From: Aliivibrio sp. EL58
GTDB lineage: Bacteria; Pseudomonadota; Gammaproteobacteria; Enterobacterales; Vibrionaceae
Assembly (NCBI RefSeq): GCF_900312675.1
Contig: NZ_OMPC01000008.1
Span: 62,040 to 126,039, forward strand
Direction: 5' to 3'
DNA length: 64,000 bases
Shown here: positions 18,598 to 28,766 of the stretch, piece by piece
Layout of the letters: each line of letters opens with the position of its first letter
Position numbering within the stretch: the first letter of the stretch is position 1
Made by a program: the position numbers and the translations under genes
The notes under the pieces: generated by a model
Databases searched by the model: none
What the model was told of the DNA's origin: nothing
Seen by the model: only the letters and a program-made list of their open reading frames with translations

Positions 18598-21459
18598 TTA
18601 CTCACCAAACCATTGATTCCAAGCGGTAACGACTGCTTGTCGCTCTTCGATAAAACTGGCATCAGCAACATCGGCATCGAAACCCAATAAGTTACGATGA
18701 TGGATCTCATTTCTCATAACACAATAAGCATGGATCAAAGATAAAGATAACTCCTCACTCATCACATCCTGCTCAGCAAAACTTTCAAAAATACGAACAT
18801 TGTCAGACCATCGGGTTAGTTTTGGCGCTTGGTGAGCGTGATTTAACACTAAGTATTGGGCTAAAAACTCAATATCAGTAATCCCCCCCGCATCTTGCTT
18901 CAACATAAAGCGTCCCGTTTTCTTTCCGCCTAAATGATCTCGCATTTTTTCACGCATTTCGACAACATCTTTCTGTAGTTTCTTCTCATCTCGCTCTAAA
19001 CAGAGGATCTCATGTCGCGTTGTATTAAACGCCGATTGTAACGCCGTATCACCATAGATCATACGAGCACGAACTAAAGCTTGATGTTCCCATGTCCACG
19101 CATCTTCTCGTTGGTACTCATCAAAGGCTTCGCTAGTACTGACTAACAGACCTGATGCCCCTGATGGACGTAAACGAGTATCGACTTCATACAAAATACC
19201 AGAAGAGGTACGTACAGAGAAAATATGAATAATACGTTGCGCTAATCGTAAGTAGAACTGACGGCCATCGATCTCTTTTTTACCATTGGTGTACGTATTC
19301 ACATCGCAATCGTGCATAAATACGATATCAAGATCGGAGTTATACCCTAGCTCCCAGCCTCCCACTTTACCATAGCCAATCACCGCAAAACCTTTGCTGT
19401 CTCGTCCCTCAAGATGAGTTGGCTCACCAAATTTTTCAGTCACTTGTAACCAAGCTTGATTAACCACCGCTTCAACAATCGCTTCTGATAAGTAAGTTAA
19501 GTGGTCACTTACTTTCATTAAAGAGAGTCCACCAGCAATATCTGATGCGGCTATTCTTAATAAACAGACTTGCTTAAATTGACGTAAAGCCTCCATCTGC
19601 TGTTCCATATCATCTTCTGGAATACGAGCAAGAAACTCATTTAATTCAATTTTATATTGGCTCAACTCAATTGGGTTATAGAGTTGATTTATATCCAATA
19701 ATTCATCCAAGAGTATAGGATAACGAGTCAGTTGTTCTGCCACCATAGGACTTGCAGCACACAAACGAACTAGGTGTTGTAATGCCCCATTATGCTCATC
19801 AAGCAATTCTAAATAGGTGGTTCTAGTCGCAATCGCTTGGATAAGCTTAGTTAAACGCGGTAAGGTATCACTTGCATCTTCTCGGCCAATCACAATACTG
19901 AACAATTTAGGCATTAAATGAGTGATCGCTTCACGCCCTCTTGGTCCTAATGTTTTCTTCTTCAAGTCCCCTTTGAATTCAATAATATGGCAAGTTAGTT
20001 GTTCTGCTTGGTCAGCGTTCAATTCTTGTAAAATATTCTCAAGCACTTCAGGGTTATGCGCCATGTCCCACAGCTCTACATACGACTTATCAATGCTGTT
20101 TTCGGACTCTTCTTCATCATGGCCAATTAAATTTTCAAACACAGCATGTATGGTATTCATGTGCTTTTCAATCGCACTATATAGCTCATCCCAATTAGCC
20201 ATTCCCATAGCAAAAGCAAGGCGAGATTGATCTCTCTCGTCCATTGGTAATGTCTGAGTTTGCTTATCTCCAATCGCTTGTAGCAAGTTCTCTAAACGAC
20301 GTAAGAAGCAATAACCCGTGGTTAAATCATCGACCTCTTGAACTGATAGCTGCCCTAACTCTTTAATTGCTACTAGTGTTTCTAATAAGCCACGCCCACG
20401 TAAAGATGGCTCTCTGCCACCACGAATAAGTTGGAATACTTGAGCGATAAATTCAACTTCTCGAATTCCACCTGAGCCAAGTTTAATATTATCGTTCAAT
20501 CCACGACGACGAACTTCAGTGGTGATCATCGACTTCATACGACGCAACGCTTGAATTGCACCAAAATCAATGTAACGGCGAAAAACAAATGGGCGCAACA
20601 TTTGACGAAGTTCTTGGTAATGACTGTAAGTCTCTTTGCCCATTACGCGTGCTTTGATCATTGCGTAACGTTCCCAGTCTCGACCTTGCTCTTGGTAATA
20701 ATCCTCTAACGCAGCGTAACTCATGACTAACGGCCCACTCTCACCAAATGGGCGTAAACGTAAATCAACGCGATAACAGAAGCCATCCAATGTCATTTGG
20801 TCTAATGCTTTAATGATCTTTTGACCTAAACGAGTAAAAAATTGAGCATTAGCAAGGCTTCGACGAGCGCCCTCAGTCTCACCATTTTCTGGATAAGTGA
20901 AAATCAAATCAATATCAGACGAAAAGTTTAACTCTCCACCACCTAGTTTACCCATACCAATAATAAGCATAGGTTGCTCTTCACCTTGAGCATTCTTAGG
21001 TGTACCCCAATCAATACACGCTTGCTTATAAAGCCATTGATACGACTCTACAATCAAGGCTTCAGCTAATAAAGAAAGATGAGACAAACTGGTTTCTAAA
21101 GACCAATCACTTGCTGGGATATGAGAAAAGGTAAAATCACGCCATGCAATGTAAGCCATTTCATGTCGTCGAAAATAGCGAAGCTCTCGCATCAACGCAT
21201 TTTCATCATTGCATTGCGATAAGTGATCTTGTAATCGAGAGCGATATTCTTCACTGCGATCAATGATTTCAAACATTGACGGGAAGCTTTGGCATAACAC
21301 TTCATCTTGCTGAAATGCCTCATGCAAAAAATCACTACAACCTAAAGCGATTGATAGCTGATCCTGCAATGAATTAGGCCACTGCTCAATATGAGAAAGA
21401 TGAGTTAACTCTTGTTGACGACGTTCTGCTAATGACGCTAGTGAGGATGGCAAAGACAT
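18598..21459 (-). CDS. glnE: Glutamine synthetase adenylyltransferase/deadenylase
   Basis: 953 residues from the ATG at 21459, which has a well-placed AAGGA; the open frame runs upstream but has no better start. GlnE adds and removes AMP on glutamine synthetase in response to PII, setting nitrogen assimilation. Two nucleotidyltransferase domains are visible: the N-terminal one with NFSSDIDLIF (deadenylation) and the C-terminal one with GYNSDLDIVFMHD (adenylylation). In E. coli ygiF sits directly upstream; here a receptor and a channel gene lie between. Confidence 0.96.
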   Translation of the reverse strand: MSLPSSLASLAERRQQELTHLSHIEQWPNSLQDQLSIALGCSDFLHEAFQQDEVLCQSFPSMFEIIDRSEEYRSRLQDHLSQCNDENALMRELRYFRRHEMAYIAWRDFTFSHIPASDWSLETSLSHLSLLAEALIVESYQWLYKQACIDWGTPKNAQGEEQPMLIIGMGKLGGGELNFSSDIDLIFTYPENGETEGARRSLANAQFFTRLGQKIIKALDQMTLDGFCYRVDLRLRPFGESGPLVMSYAALEDYYQEQGRDWERYAMIKARVMGKETYSHYQELRQMLRPFVFRRYIDFGAIQALRRMKSMITTEVRRRGLNDNIKLGSGGIREVEFIAQVFQLIRGGREPSLRGRGLLETLVAIKELGQLSVQEVDDLTTGYCFLRRLENLLQAIGDKQTQTLPMDERDQSRLAFAMGMANWDELYSAIEKHMNTIHAVFENLIGHDEEESENSIDKSYVELWDMAHNPEVLENILQELNADQAEQLTCHIIEFKGDLKKKTLGPRGREAITHLMPKLFSIVIGREDASDTLPRLTKLIQAIATRTTYLELLDEHNGALQHLVRLCAASPMVAEQLTRYPILLDELLDINQLYNPIELSQYKIELNEFLARIPEDDMEQQMEALRQFKQVCLLRIAASDIAGGLSLMKVSDHLTYLSEAIVEAVVNQAWLQVTEKFGEPTHLEGRDSKGFAVIGYGKVGGWELGYNSDLDIVFMHDCDVNTYTNGKKEIDGRQFYLRLAQRIIHIFSVRTSSGILYEVDTRLRPSGASGLLVSTSEAFDEYQREDAWTWEHQALVRARMIYGDTALQSAFNTTRHEILCLERDEKKLQKDVVEMREKMRDHLGGKKTGRFMLKQDAGGITDIEFLAQYLVLNHAHQAPKLTRWSDNVRIFESFAEQDVMSEELSLSLIHAYCVMRNEIHHRNLLGFDADVADASFIEERQAVVTAWNQWFGE

Positions 21460-21544
21460 GATATTCCTTATCGAAAATTCCTTATGATCGCCAAGTACGA
21501 TCAGACTCTTGATACTGTGCCAAAAATTGTTTTTCGCCGCAAAC

Positions 21545-21572
21545 AAAAACGCCTACAACTGAGTGTAGGCGT
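21545..21572 (-). terminator. Terminator after the chemotaxis receptor gene
   Basis: On the minus strand a nine-base stem (ACGCCTACA with TGTAGGCGT) with a six-base loop is followed by a T-rich run. It separates the receptor transcript from glnE. Confidence 0.85.
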
Positions 21573-21594
21573 CAATTAAAATCAAGCGAGTGAT

Positions 21595-23196
21595 TTAAAT
21601 TTTGAAGACTTTCATCTTCGCTTCTAACTCTTCTGCATTTTTTTGCATCTCTTCAGACGTTTCTGTCAATTCAGTCATAACAACCACAGAAGCCTCAACC
21701 AATTCTCTAACATTAGTTAAGTTTTGATCCATCTCTTCTGCCACTGCACTTTGTTGATCAGCAGCGCTTGCGATTTGGAAGTTCATTTCATTAATATGGT
21801 TCACTTGATTCACAATGCTGTCTAACTCAGTGCCTGCATTAGTTACAAGCTCTACGCCTTCTGCCGCCTCAACAACACTTTTTTCCATTAACTCAACAGC
21901 CTGATTCGCACTGTTTTGCAACTGAGTGATCATCTCTTGAATTTCAACCGTTGCACCTTGTGTACTCTGCGCTAAGTTTCTCACCTCATCGGCAACAACC
22001 GCAAAACCTCGCCCTGCATCACCGGCACGAGCTGCTTCAATCGCCGCATTCAACGCAAGTAAATTTGTTTGCTCAGAAATACCGCGAATCGTTTCAACAA
22101 CTGAACTAATCGACATTACTCTTTCTTCAACTTGATTTACCACTTCAGCAGACGCGGCAATATCACCTGATAGCGCTTGAATTTTAACGATAGTACCTTC
22201 AACAAACTCTTGACCAACTTTCGCTTGTACTTGAGCTTGCTCTGTTCCTGTTGATGCATTACGAGCATTATCCGCTACATTTTGTACGGTTGAATTCATT
22301 TCGCTCATCGCTGTTGCTAATTGATCAATTTCAGCAAATTCTTCTTGAGCGGCTTCTTTTGTTCCTTCCATACTAATCGTCATCACTTCAGTTAAACTAG
22401 CCAACTCTTGAGACGCTGATAATTGAGTTTCCACGACTGATTTAAGCTGAAGGCGAGTTTTATTTAGCTCTCTTGCTAAATCACCAAATTCATCTTTACA
22501 GCTCATCTCTACTGGTTCAGAAAGATTTTGAGCGGCAATCTGTTTCATTGAAGTGTTTAAATACTTCATTTGACGCAACATAATGCTTGAGGCACCTAAT
22601 AAAATAACCATGAAAGCAACAATCATGACTATCGTCTGCCAAATCACTTGGTATAAGTAATCTTGATAATACTGTTCTGCACCGTCTGAGCTTTGAGAGG
22701 CAACCACCACCCAGTTATGATTAGGCACTTTAACTGCAAATTCATAACGAGAATAATCATTCATCGAATACGCTTGCTGAGAAGATAAGCTACCAATAAG
22801 CTGCTTTAATGAAGCGCCATTATCTAGAGAGTCAGACAGTGAAGAGAGAGATTGAATTGATTTATGACCAAAAACGGTGCCGCTATCACGATCAATCACA
22901 TAGATATAATTGCCCTGAGACCATGCTTTTGCTTGAACACTGATCGCTTCACCAGCCAATTCTTTACCATTAGGCTTATGATTTAAAATTCCATTAATCA
23001 ATTCAGCGTTAGCAATGGCGGATTCTTGAGCTTTTTCTTTCTGAATAGCAATTACTGATTGGTAAAAGGTATTTGCATCCCACAGCTGCTTGGTTACTAA
23101 CAGTGCAGTACTAAATACCATTAAAATGACCAATTTTGGCACTAATTTAATATCAGTGACCAGCCTTTCCCATGGCCTAAACGTTATTGCAGACAT
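21595..23196 (-). CDS. Methyl-accepting chemotaxis protein with single Cache sensor
   Basis: 533 residues. It has a first membrane helix (about 19-36), a periplasmic region of about 145 residues that looks like a single Cache domain ('[17 protein letters not shown]' and '[13 protein letters not shown]'), a second helix (184-207), a HAMP domain (about 208-260) and a signalling coiled coil. The conserved hairpin tip contains [16 protein letters not shown]. No CheR-docking pentapeptide is visible at the C-terminus (ends KMKVFKI). The ligand cannot be read from sequence. The gene has a GGGGAAAG ribosome site and is divergent from the potassium channel gene. Confidence 0.93.
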   Translation of the reverse strand: MSAITFRPWERLVTDIKLVPKLVILMVFSTALLVTKQLWDANTFYQSVIAIQKEKAQESAIANAELINGILNHKPNGKELAGEAISVQAKAWSQGNYIYVIDRDSGTVFGHKSIQSLSSLSDSLDNGASLKQLIGSLSSQQAYSMNDYSRYEFAVKVPNHNWVVVASQSSDGAEQYYQDYLYQVIWQTIVMIVAFMVILLGASSIMLRQMKYLNTSMKQIAAQNLSEPVEMSCKDEFGDLARELNKTRLQLKSVVETQLSASQELASLTEVMTISMEGTKEAAQEEFAEIDQLATAMSEMNSTVQNVADNARNASTGTEQAQVQAKVGQEFVEGTIVKIQALSGDIAASAEVVNQVEERVMSISSVVETIRGISEQTNLLALNAAIEAARAGDAGRGFAVVADEVRNLAQSTQGATVEIQEMITQLQNSANQAVELMEKSVVEAAEGVELVTNAGTELDSIVNQVNHINEMNFQIASAADQQSAVAEEMDQNLTNVRELVEASVVVMTELTETSEEMQKNAEELEAKMKVFKI

Positions 23197-23309
23197 AGTC
23201 TTTCCCCACTACCTTTCAGAATCGATTTTTTTAGTGCATGATTAATAGCTTCAATCATCATTTAAACACTCTTTAATATTATATCGATGGATACCCATAA
23301 ATAATTAGT

Positions 23310-24071
23310 ATGAATCATAACAAAATTGACCTTAACCCCATGAGCTTAATGTCGCTGATACTCTCCTTTTTATCCTTAATTGTGATCTCAAGCCTGCTGT
23401 TTGTACCGCTAGATCACGCCAGTCGTACTATGTTAATCACACTCGACACCATTATCTGTGCCCTCTTTCTCTTTCAGCTCAGCCTTGATTTGTTTCGCAG
23501 TAAGCACCGTCTCCAATATTTAAAAGAACATTGGATCGATTTCGTAGCAAGTATTCCAATCATTGAACCCATTCGTTATGCACGCATTTTTCATATCTTA
23601 CGTATTTTTCGCTTACTTCGTTCTAGCCAGTCTGTATTAAAGCAGATCCAATCCAATCGAAAAGAAGCCACTATTGCCTCTATTTTAGTTTTAATGGTTA
23701 CTCTGATTTCTTTAGGCTCTGTTTTTATGCTGATGTTTGAAAGGTCAAATCCTGATGCCAATATACATACCGCAGGAGATGCCATATGGTGGGCCTTTGT
23801 CACTATATCAACCGTTGGTTATGGTGATCACTATCCTGTCACTGTTGCGGGAAAAGTTTTAGCGGTGTTGATTATTTTATCTGGTGTGGGGATTTTCGGT
23901 ATGATCTCAGGCTTAATAACCTCAATTATTACCGAGCCGGCAAAAAATGAAGAACGCAAGAATAGAGAAAAAGAAAAGCAGTGTCGAGATGAGAAATTAA
24001 ACTTACTTTTACAGCAGCAGAATGAGATCCTAAAAAGATTAGCATCCATTGAGAATAAAAAAGAGAAGTAA
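23310..24071 (+). CDS. Voltage-sensor-type potassium channel
   Basis: 253 residues. The first part holds about four membrane segments with an S4-like helix (RYARIFHILRIFRLLRSS, residues 89-106) carrying regularly spaced arginines. The pore region follows, with the selectivity filter TVGYGD at 168-173. A charged C-terminal coiled coil (about 210-253) may assemble the tetramer. Together these indicate a Kv-like channel of the ion_trans family. No strong ribosome site is seen before the ATG at 23310, and an ATG at 23340 is possible. Physiological role unknown. Confidence 0.88.
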   Translation: MNHNKIDLNPMSLMSLILSFLSLIVISSLLFVPLDHASRTMLITLDTIICALFLFQLSLDLFRSKHRLQYLKEHWIDFVASIPIIEPIRYARIFHILRIFRLLRSSQSVLKQIQSNRKEATIASILVLMVTLISLGSVFMLMFERSNPDANIHTAGDAIWWAFVTISTVGYGDHYPVTVAGKVLAVLIILSGVGIFGMISGLITSIITEPAKNEERKNREKEKQCRDEKLNLLLQQQNEILKRLASIENKKEK

Positions 24072-24145
24072 TTACATCAGAATAATTTAATCACTTCTCT
24101 TTGTATTTAGGGTATCAACCTAAAAATGTAGGTTGGAATAAACCA

Positions 24146-25663
24146 TTATTGCCAATAAGGGGGGTACTCTAAGCCTGCTTGGCGAGTTTGTTCCATAGCA
24201 TGTAAAATAGAGCGTTCTTGTCTTAGTAACCAGCGCTCTAACTGCTCTCGCTCTTCAGCATCATCTAATAACTGAACACGAGTCCGTAAAGGCTCTAAAC
24301 TCATTAAATCATCAATACCTTGTAAAAGATCAAGCCAAGGTAAGCGGAAACCTTTTCTTCGGTCATCATCATAAATAAGCGCAAAACAAGTGCCCGTCAT
24401 TAAGTTACGACGTAAACGCATTTTTAATTTGAAGTAATCGGTCGGTAATAGCTGATTGGATACAGAGAAAGCCTCATCTAACGCTTCCCAAGTTCGATCC
24501 AGTAACACCCCAGAATGACTGTCTATTGATTCTTGTAATTGCTGACGCTTTTTATCATCTAAGAAAGGCTGCCAATCTCGCGTTAATATCCAACGACTCA
24601 AATCAAGCAATAACCCACAGTAACGAGATGAGACTAATAACATCAGCATCTCTTCTGTATTCGGCAGTGATTTCTCACTCTCTTTCAGGCTGGCTACCAA
24701 GAATTTACGTGCATCTAGCTTTCGTAATACATGCCCTTTTTCTTCAATTAAATAAGCTAAGTGGTCTGATTCATCAAGCCAATGCAACTCTTCTTCTAAC
24801 CATTTAAGCTCTTGGCGTAATCGCTCACTAGCACGCTTTGGTACCATTTCGCCAAAAACTAGAAAAATTTGACGTAAAAATGCGATCGCAATACGAATTT
24901 CTTGTAGCGCTAATTGGTTTTGAGTATCGATGTAAATTTGTTCATGATAATGCCAATGAGAAAGTGCATACTCCAACGAATTAACAAAGCACGTCTCCAC
25001 ACTATCTGTTGATTCTGTTTTGACCAATGAAAGTGGTTTGACTTTATCCGCAGGTGCGTTCATTGCTAAACGGTAACCTTTTGCAGCTTTACTTTGATTG
25101 CCTAAACGCATCCCACCAGAACTGCATAAGTCTCTAGCCAGAGTAAATAACGCATCGGTCTGGCCTGATTTTAATTCTAATTCTACTTCGCAGATAGGAG
25201 TCGTTCGATCGCCTGCAATTACTTCACCTTGATCAAACGCCAGTTCAATCTCACTACCATCAGGCATTTCAATTAACCACTGCTTACGAACAAAGTTCGT
25301 TGAAAACAAAGGAGAAAGTTGTGATTGAAGATCTGCCAAAGCGATATCACTAGGCCAAGCATCTTGAGGATGTAAATACACATTAGGGACATCACAGTCA
25401 TGTTCAGCATTGTATTCTGGACGCTGGTGCAACCCTGCTACCACACGACCTGCCGTTTTTAATGTTTGTGTTCGTTCATCATTAAATCGACGAATACGTA
25501 ACCCAGTATCGTGTTTACGAAGATGCTGCTCTGGGGTGTCAAAATAGATGTTTCCTAAATTTAAGCAACTATGCTCAATGACTTTTGCTCCTGATATTTT
25601 GTCTATAATTGTGTCGACAAACTCAGGAAAAACAAAAAATTTTAGTTCGATTTCAGTTTCCAT
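24146..25663 (-). CDS. ygiF: CYTH and CHAD domain inorganic triphosphatase (YgiF-like)
   Basis: 505 residues. The N-terminal CYTH domain (about 1-200) begins with the ExExK metal/phosphate motif (E4, E6, K8 in METEIELKF) and continues with basic strands such as 'GLRIRRFNDERTQTLKTAG'. E. coli YgiF hydrolyses inorganic triphosphate. The C-terminal half (about 215-500) is a helical, histidine- and arginine-rich CHAD domain, expected to bind polyphosphate. It lies beside phosphate transport genes, which agrees with a phosphate role. It converges on the channel gene. Confidence 0.92.
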   Translation of the reverse strand: METEIELKFFVFPEFVDTIIDKISGAKVIEHSCLNLGNIYFDTPEQHLRKHDTGLRIRRFNDERTQTLKTAGRVVAGLHQRPEYNAEHDCDVPNVYLHPQDAWPSDIALADLQSQLSPLFSTNFVRKQWLIEMPDGSEIELAFDQGEVIAGDRTTPICEVELELKSGQTDALFTLARDLCSSGGMRLGNQSKAAKGYRLAMNAPADKVKPLSLVKTESTDSVETCFVNSLEYALSHWHYHEQIYIDTQNQLALQEIRIAIAFLRQIFLVFGEMVPKRASERLRQELKWLEEELHWLDESDHLAYLIEEKGHVLRKLDARKFLVASLKESEKSLPNTEEMLMLLVSSRYCGLLLDLSRWILTRDWQPFLDDKKRQQLQESIDSHSGVLLDRTWEALDEAFSVSNQLLPTDYFKLKMRLRRNLMTGTCFALIYDDDRRKGFRLPWLDLLQGIDDLMSLEPLRTRVQLLDDAEEREQLERWLLRQERSILHAMEQTRQAGLEYPPYWQ

Positions 25664-25849
25664 AATGACCTCATAACCGTTGTCTTTCCAAGGATATGGC
25701 TTAAACTGTTCGGTATCAAGCTAGAAATAACGCCCAAACCATGATCTAAAGTAGTTTTATTGATAGTGGGATTGGGTTAACATTCGCGCCTTTGTGGCCA
25801 TCGTCTAACAATTCACCATTAGGTGTTTGTTTTATTAGGTTAAGAAACC

Positions 25850-26530
25850 ATGCCAGTAAATACTATTATGGGGTTATTCGCCAAGTCCCCAATGAAACCT
25901 TTGCAGCGTCACGTTGTTTGTGTCAATGAATGCTGCTCACTTCTTGTTCCGTTTTTCGAAACGTGTGCAAAAGGTGACTGGGAAAAAGCGAGTGAACTTC
26001 GTGCGCAAATTTCTCATCTAGAGAAAGAAGCGGATGTTCTAAAACGTGAAATTCGTTTAAAACTTCCTCGTGGGTTGTTTATGCCAGTTGATCGTACCGA
26101 CATGCTCGGTCTGTTAACTCAGCAAGATAAACTCGCAAACCTGGCTAAAGACATCGCAGGTCGCGTTGTTGGTCGTCAACTTGAAATTCCAAGCTCTATG
26201 CAGGATGCATTTTTAGCTTATGTTCAACGCTGTTTAGATGCGGCTAATCAAGCGCAAGAAGTAATCAGTGAATTGGATGAGCTATTGGAAACAGGCTTTA
26301 AGGGACGAGAAGTCACTTTGGTTGCTGAGATGATCAATAAGTTAGACATCATTGAAGATGATACTGACGAATTGCAAATTCAACTGCGCCAGCAACTCAT
26401 GAGCATCGAGCACAAATACAACCCAATCGATGTTATGTTCCTTTATAAAATTCTTGAGTGGGTTGGTGGCATTGCTGACCAAGCACAGCGTGTAGGTTCT
26501 CGTTTAGAACTCATGCTATCTCGCTCATAA
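25850..26530 (+). CDS. TIGR00153/DUF47 PhoU-like phosphate transport regulator
   Basis: 226 residues, mostly alpha-helical. 'MGLFAKSPMKPLQRHV' at the N-terminus, 'ISHLEKEADVLKREIRLKL' and 'IIEDDTDELQIQLRQQL' are typical of DUF47 proteins, which resemble PhoU three-helix bundles. Such genes are regularly paired with low-affinity Pit transporters, as here: the transporter starts 27 bases downstream. It probably modulates the transporter, though this is known only by association. Confidence 0.9.
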   Translation: MPVNTIMGLFAKSPMKPLQRHVVCVNECCSLLVPFFETCAKGDWEKASELRAQISHLEKEADVLKREIRLKLPRGLFMPVDRTDMLGLLTQQDKLANLAKDIAGRVVGRQLEIPSSMQDAFLAYVQRCLDAANQAQEVISELDELLETGFKGREVTLVAEMINKLDIIEDDTDELQIQLRQQLMSIEHKYNPIDVMFLYKILEWVGGIADQAQRVGSRLELMLSRS

Positions 26531-26557
26531 GTTTCTGATTCAGTAACAGGTAATACA

Positions 26558-27844
26558 ATGGATATTCTTGCTAACTACGGCACGACCCTTATTTTAGTTG
26601 CGGCCTTCTTCGGCTTCCTTATGGCGATTGGTATTGGTGCAAATGATGTTGCCAATGCGATGGGCACCTCAGTTGGGTCTAAAGCACTAACAGTAAAACA
26701 AGCGATCATCATTGCAATGATCTTCGAATTTGCAGGGGCATACCTTGCAGGTGGTGAAGTTACAGATACAATTCGTAAAGGGGTAATTGATACCTCTCTT
26801 TTCGCCCATCAGCCTGAAGTATTAGTTTACGGCATGATGTCAGCGCTTCTTGCTGCAGGTACTTGGTTATTGCTTGCGTCTTACATGGGCTGGCCGGTAT
26901 CAACAACTCACTCTATTATCGGTGCAATCATCGGTTTTGCGTGTGTTGCAGTAGGTACTGAAGCGGTTGATTGGAACTCAGTTCAAGGTATCGTAGGGAG
27001 CTGGTTAATCACTCCTCTCATATCCGGTATTTTTGCTTACATGATCTTTATCAGTGCTCAGCGACTGATATTTGATACTGATAAGCCATTAATGAATGCT
27101 AAGCGTTTTGTTCCGGTATACATGTTCATCACCACTATGGTTATTACACTTGTTACTATCAAGAAAGGTCTAAAACACGTTGGTCTACATTTAAGTAATG
27201 GCGAAGCATGGGTTGCATCTGCAGGCGTATCAGCATTAGTAATGGTTGGTGGTTATCTGTATATCTCTCGTAAATTTGCAAATACGGTAAATGATGAGAA
27301 AGACAGCCGTGGCTTTACTGGCGTAGAAAGTATCTTCAGTACATTAATGGTTATTACCGCGTGTGCTATGGCATTTGCTCATGGCTCTAACGATGTTGCT
27401 AATGCGATTGGTCCACTATCTGCTGTTGTTTCAACCGTTGAGCACATGGGTGAAATCACAACGAAAAGCACAATTGCTTGGTGGATTCTTCCTCTAGGTG
27501 GTATTGGTATCGTTGTTGGTCTTGCAACATTAGGCCACAAAGTAATGGCAACCGTTGGTACAGGTATTACTGAACTAACACCAAGCCGTGGCTTTGCTGC
27601 ACAGTTAGCAACTGCTTCTACTGTGGTATTAGCATCAGGTACTGGTCTTCCAATCTCAACGACACAAACGTTGGTTGGTGCTGTACTAGGTGTAGGTTTT
27701 GCTCGTGGTATTGGTGCCCTAAACTTAGGTGTTGTACGTAATATCGTAGCGTCTTGGGTTGTTACCCTACCAGCAGGTGCATTGCTAGCCGTAGTTTTCT
27801 ACTACGCAATGCAAGCAATCTTCGGTATCGGCGTTAGCGCATAA
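26558..27844 (+). CDS. Low-affinity inorganic phosphate transporter, PiT family
   Basis: 428 residues, about ten to twelve membrane helices. The two repeated PiT signatures are present: GANDVANAMGTS near residue 28 and GSNDVANAIGPL near residue 280, each marking one inverted half. Family members take up phosphate with protons, or with sodium in some marine bacteria. It forms an operon with the DUF47 gene upstream and ends in a clear terminator. The coupling ion cannot be told from sequence. Confidence 0.94.
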   Translation: MDILANYGTTLILVAAFFGFLMAIGIGANDVANAMGTSVGSKALTVKQAIIIAMIFEFAGAYLAGGEVTDTIRKGVIDTSLFAHQPEVLVYGMMSALLAAGTWLLLASYMGWPVSTTHSIIGAIIGFACVAVGTEAVDWNSVQGIVGSWLITPLISGIFAYMIFISAQRLIFDTDKPLMNAKRFVPVYMFITTMVITLVTIKKGLKHVGLHLSNGEAWVASAGVSALVMVGGYLYISRKFANTVNDEKDSRGFTGVESIFSTLMVITACAMAFAHGSNDVANAIGPLSAVVSTVEHMGEITTKSTIAWWILPLGGIGIVVGLATLGHKVMATVGTGITELTPSRGFAAQLATASTVVLASGTGLPISTTQTLVGAVLGVGFARGIGALNLGVVRNIVASWVVTLPAGALLAVVFYYAMQAIFGIGVSA

Positions 27845-27871
27845 GCTTAATCAATTTTGAAACAATTGCAC

Positions 27872-27898
27872 AAAGAGGAGAGTAAAATCTCCTCTTTT
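27872..27898 (+). terminator. Terminator after the PiT transporter gene
   Basis: A ten-base perfect stem (27872-27881 with 27888-27897) with a six-base loop, ending in a short T run. Confidence 0.82.
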
Positions 27899-28016
27899 CT
27901 TGCATCTGGGCCCAAATATTTTTAGTATCTATACCTTCGTTTGAATCGATGATAATGCATGAATTAATAAATTGGTGTGTAACGGTTCAGGATCCATTTT
28001 TCAAAGGAATATTATT

Positions 28017-28628
28017 GTGAAGCATTTTATTAGCCTAATTTTACTCGCTTGGGCTATTGCTACGCCAGCGCAAGCTCAAACTCGTTATATTTCTGATAAC
28101 CTGTTTACGTACATGCACTCAGGTCCAAGTAATCAATACAAGATCATTGGTAGCGTAAATGCGGGTGAACGCATTACTCTATTAAGCAGTAATAAAAACT
28201 CTGGTTTCACACAAATCGTGGATACCAAAGGCCGTAAAGGTTGGGTTGAAACTAAGTTTGTTTCTCGTCAAGCAGGTCTTGGTGAGCGTTTACCTAAAGT
28301 TGAAGCCGAACTGACGTCAGTTAAAACACAACTGGCCAATGCTCGTAAAGCGGCAAATGATGAGAAAGCAGGTTTAGCTGATAGCCTGACTCAACGTAAC
28401 CAACAAATGCAAGATTTAGAGCAAAGCTACAGCGATGTTAATAACCAATTGGTTAGCTCTCAATCTGAAATTCGTGAATTACGCGCTAAGCTAGATACAC
28501 AAAAAGAAGACTTATTACTTAAGTACTTCATGTACGGCGGTGGTGTTGCTGGTATTGGTCTATTATTTGGCCTTTTACTTCCTCACATGATCCCAAGCCG
28601 TAAGAAGAAACAAAACGGTTGGTCTTAA
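28017..28628 (+). CDS. ygiM: TIGR04211 family SH3 domain protein (YgiM-like)
   Basis: 203 residues from a GTG at 28017, which has an AAAGGA ribosome site; the upstream ATG at 27972 would place 15 non-family residues before the signal peptide. A signal peptide (about 1-20, ending PAQAQ) is followed by a bacterial SH3 domain (about 22-82; 'NLFTYMHSGPSNQYKIIGS'), a coiled coil (about 90-160) and a C-terminal membrane helix (about 170-188) with a basic end. Function unknown; the architecture suggests a periplasmic cell-wall-related protein anchored by its C-terminus. Confidence 0.88.
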   Translation: MKHFISLILLAWAIATPAQAQTRYISDNLFTYMHSGPSNQYKIIGSVNAGERITLLSSNKNSGFTQIVDTKGRKGWVETKFVSRQAGLGERLPKVEAELTSVKTQLANARKAANDEKAGLADSLTQRNQQMQDLEQSYSDVNNQLVSSQSEIRELRAKLDTQKEDLLLKYFMYGGGVAGIGLLFGLLLPHMIPSRKKKQNGWS

Positions 28629-28634
28629 TCACTC

Positions 28635-28696
28635 TTGATAACTAACAACTATTGATAACTAACAACTATTGATAACTAACAACTATTGATAACTAA
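28635..28696. repeat. 17-bp tandem repeat, about 3.6 copies
   Basis: Three identical head-to-tail copies of TTGATAACTAACAACTA (28635-28651, 28652-28668, 28669-28685) and an 11-base partial copy. It lies between the ygiM stop and its terminator, in the 3' untranslated region. Identical copies suggest recent slippage, so copy number may vary between strains. Confidence 0.95.
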
Positions 28697-28714
28697 TCAA
28701 TAAATGATAGATAC

Positions 28715-28744
28715 AAAAAAGCTCAGATAATTCTGAGCTTTTTT
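28715..28744. terminator. Bidirectional terminator between ygiM and gspB
   Basis: A stem of 13 base pairs (28715-28727 with 28732-28744) with a four-base loop and A/T tracts on both sides. Confidence 0.92.
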
Positions 28745-28766
28745 ATGCCTGCTAAACAATAATCCC

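Noticed and set aside
21595-24071. Mobile island carrying receptor and channel
   Set aside because: No integrase, transposase, direct repeats or tRNA edge; base use is like the neighbours.
28635-28696. Integron or attachment site
   Set aside because: No integrase, no core site; simple head-to-tail minisatellite.
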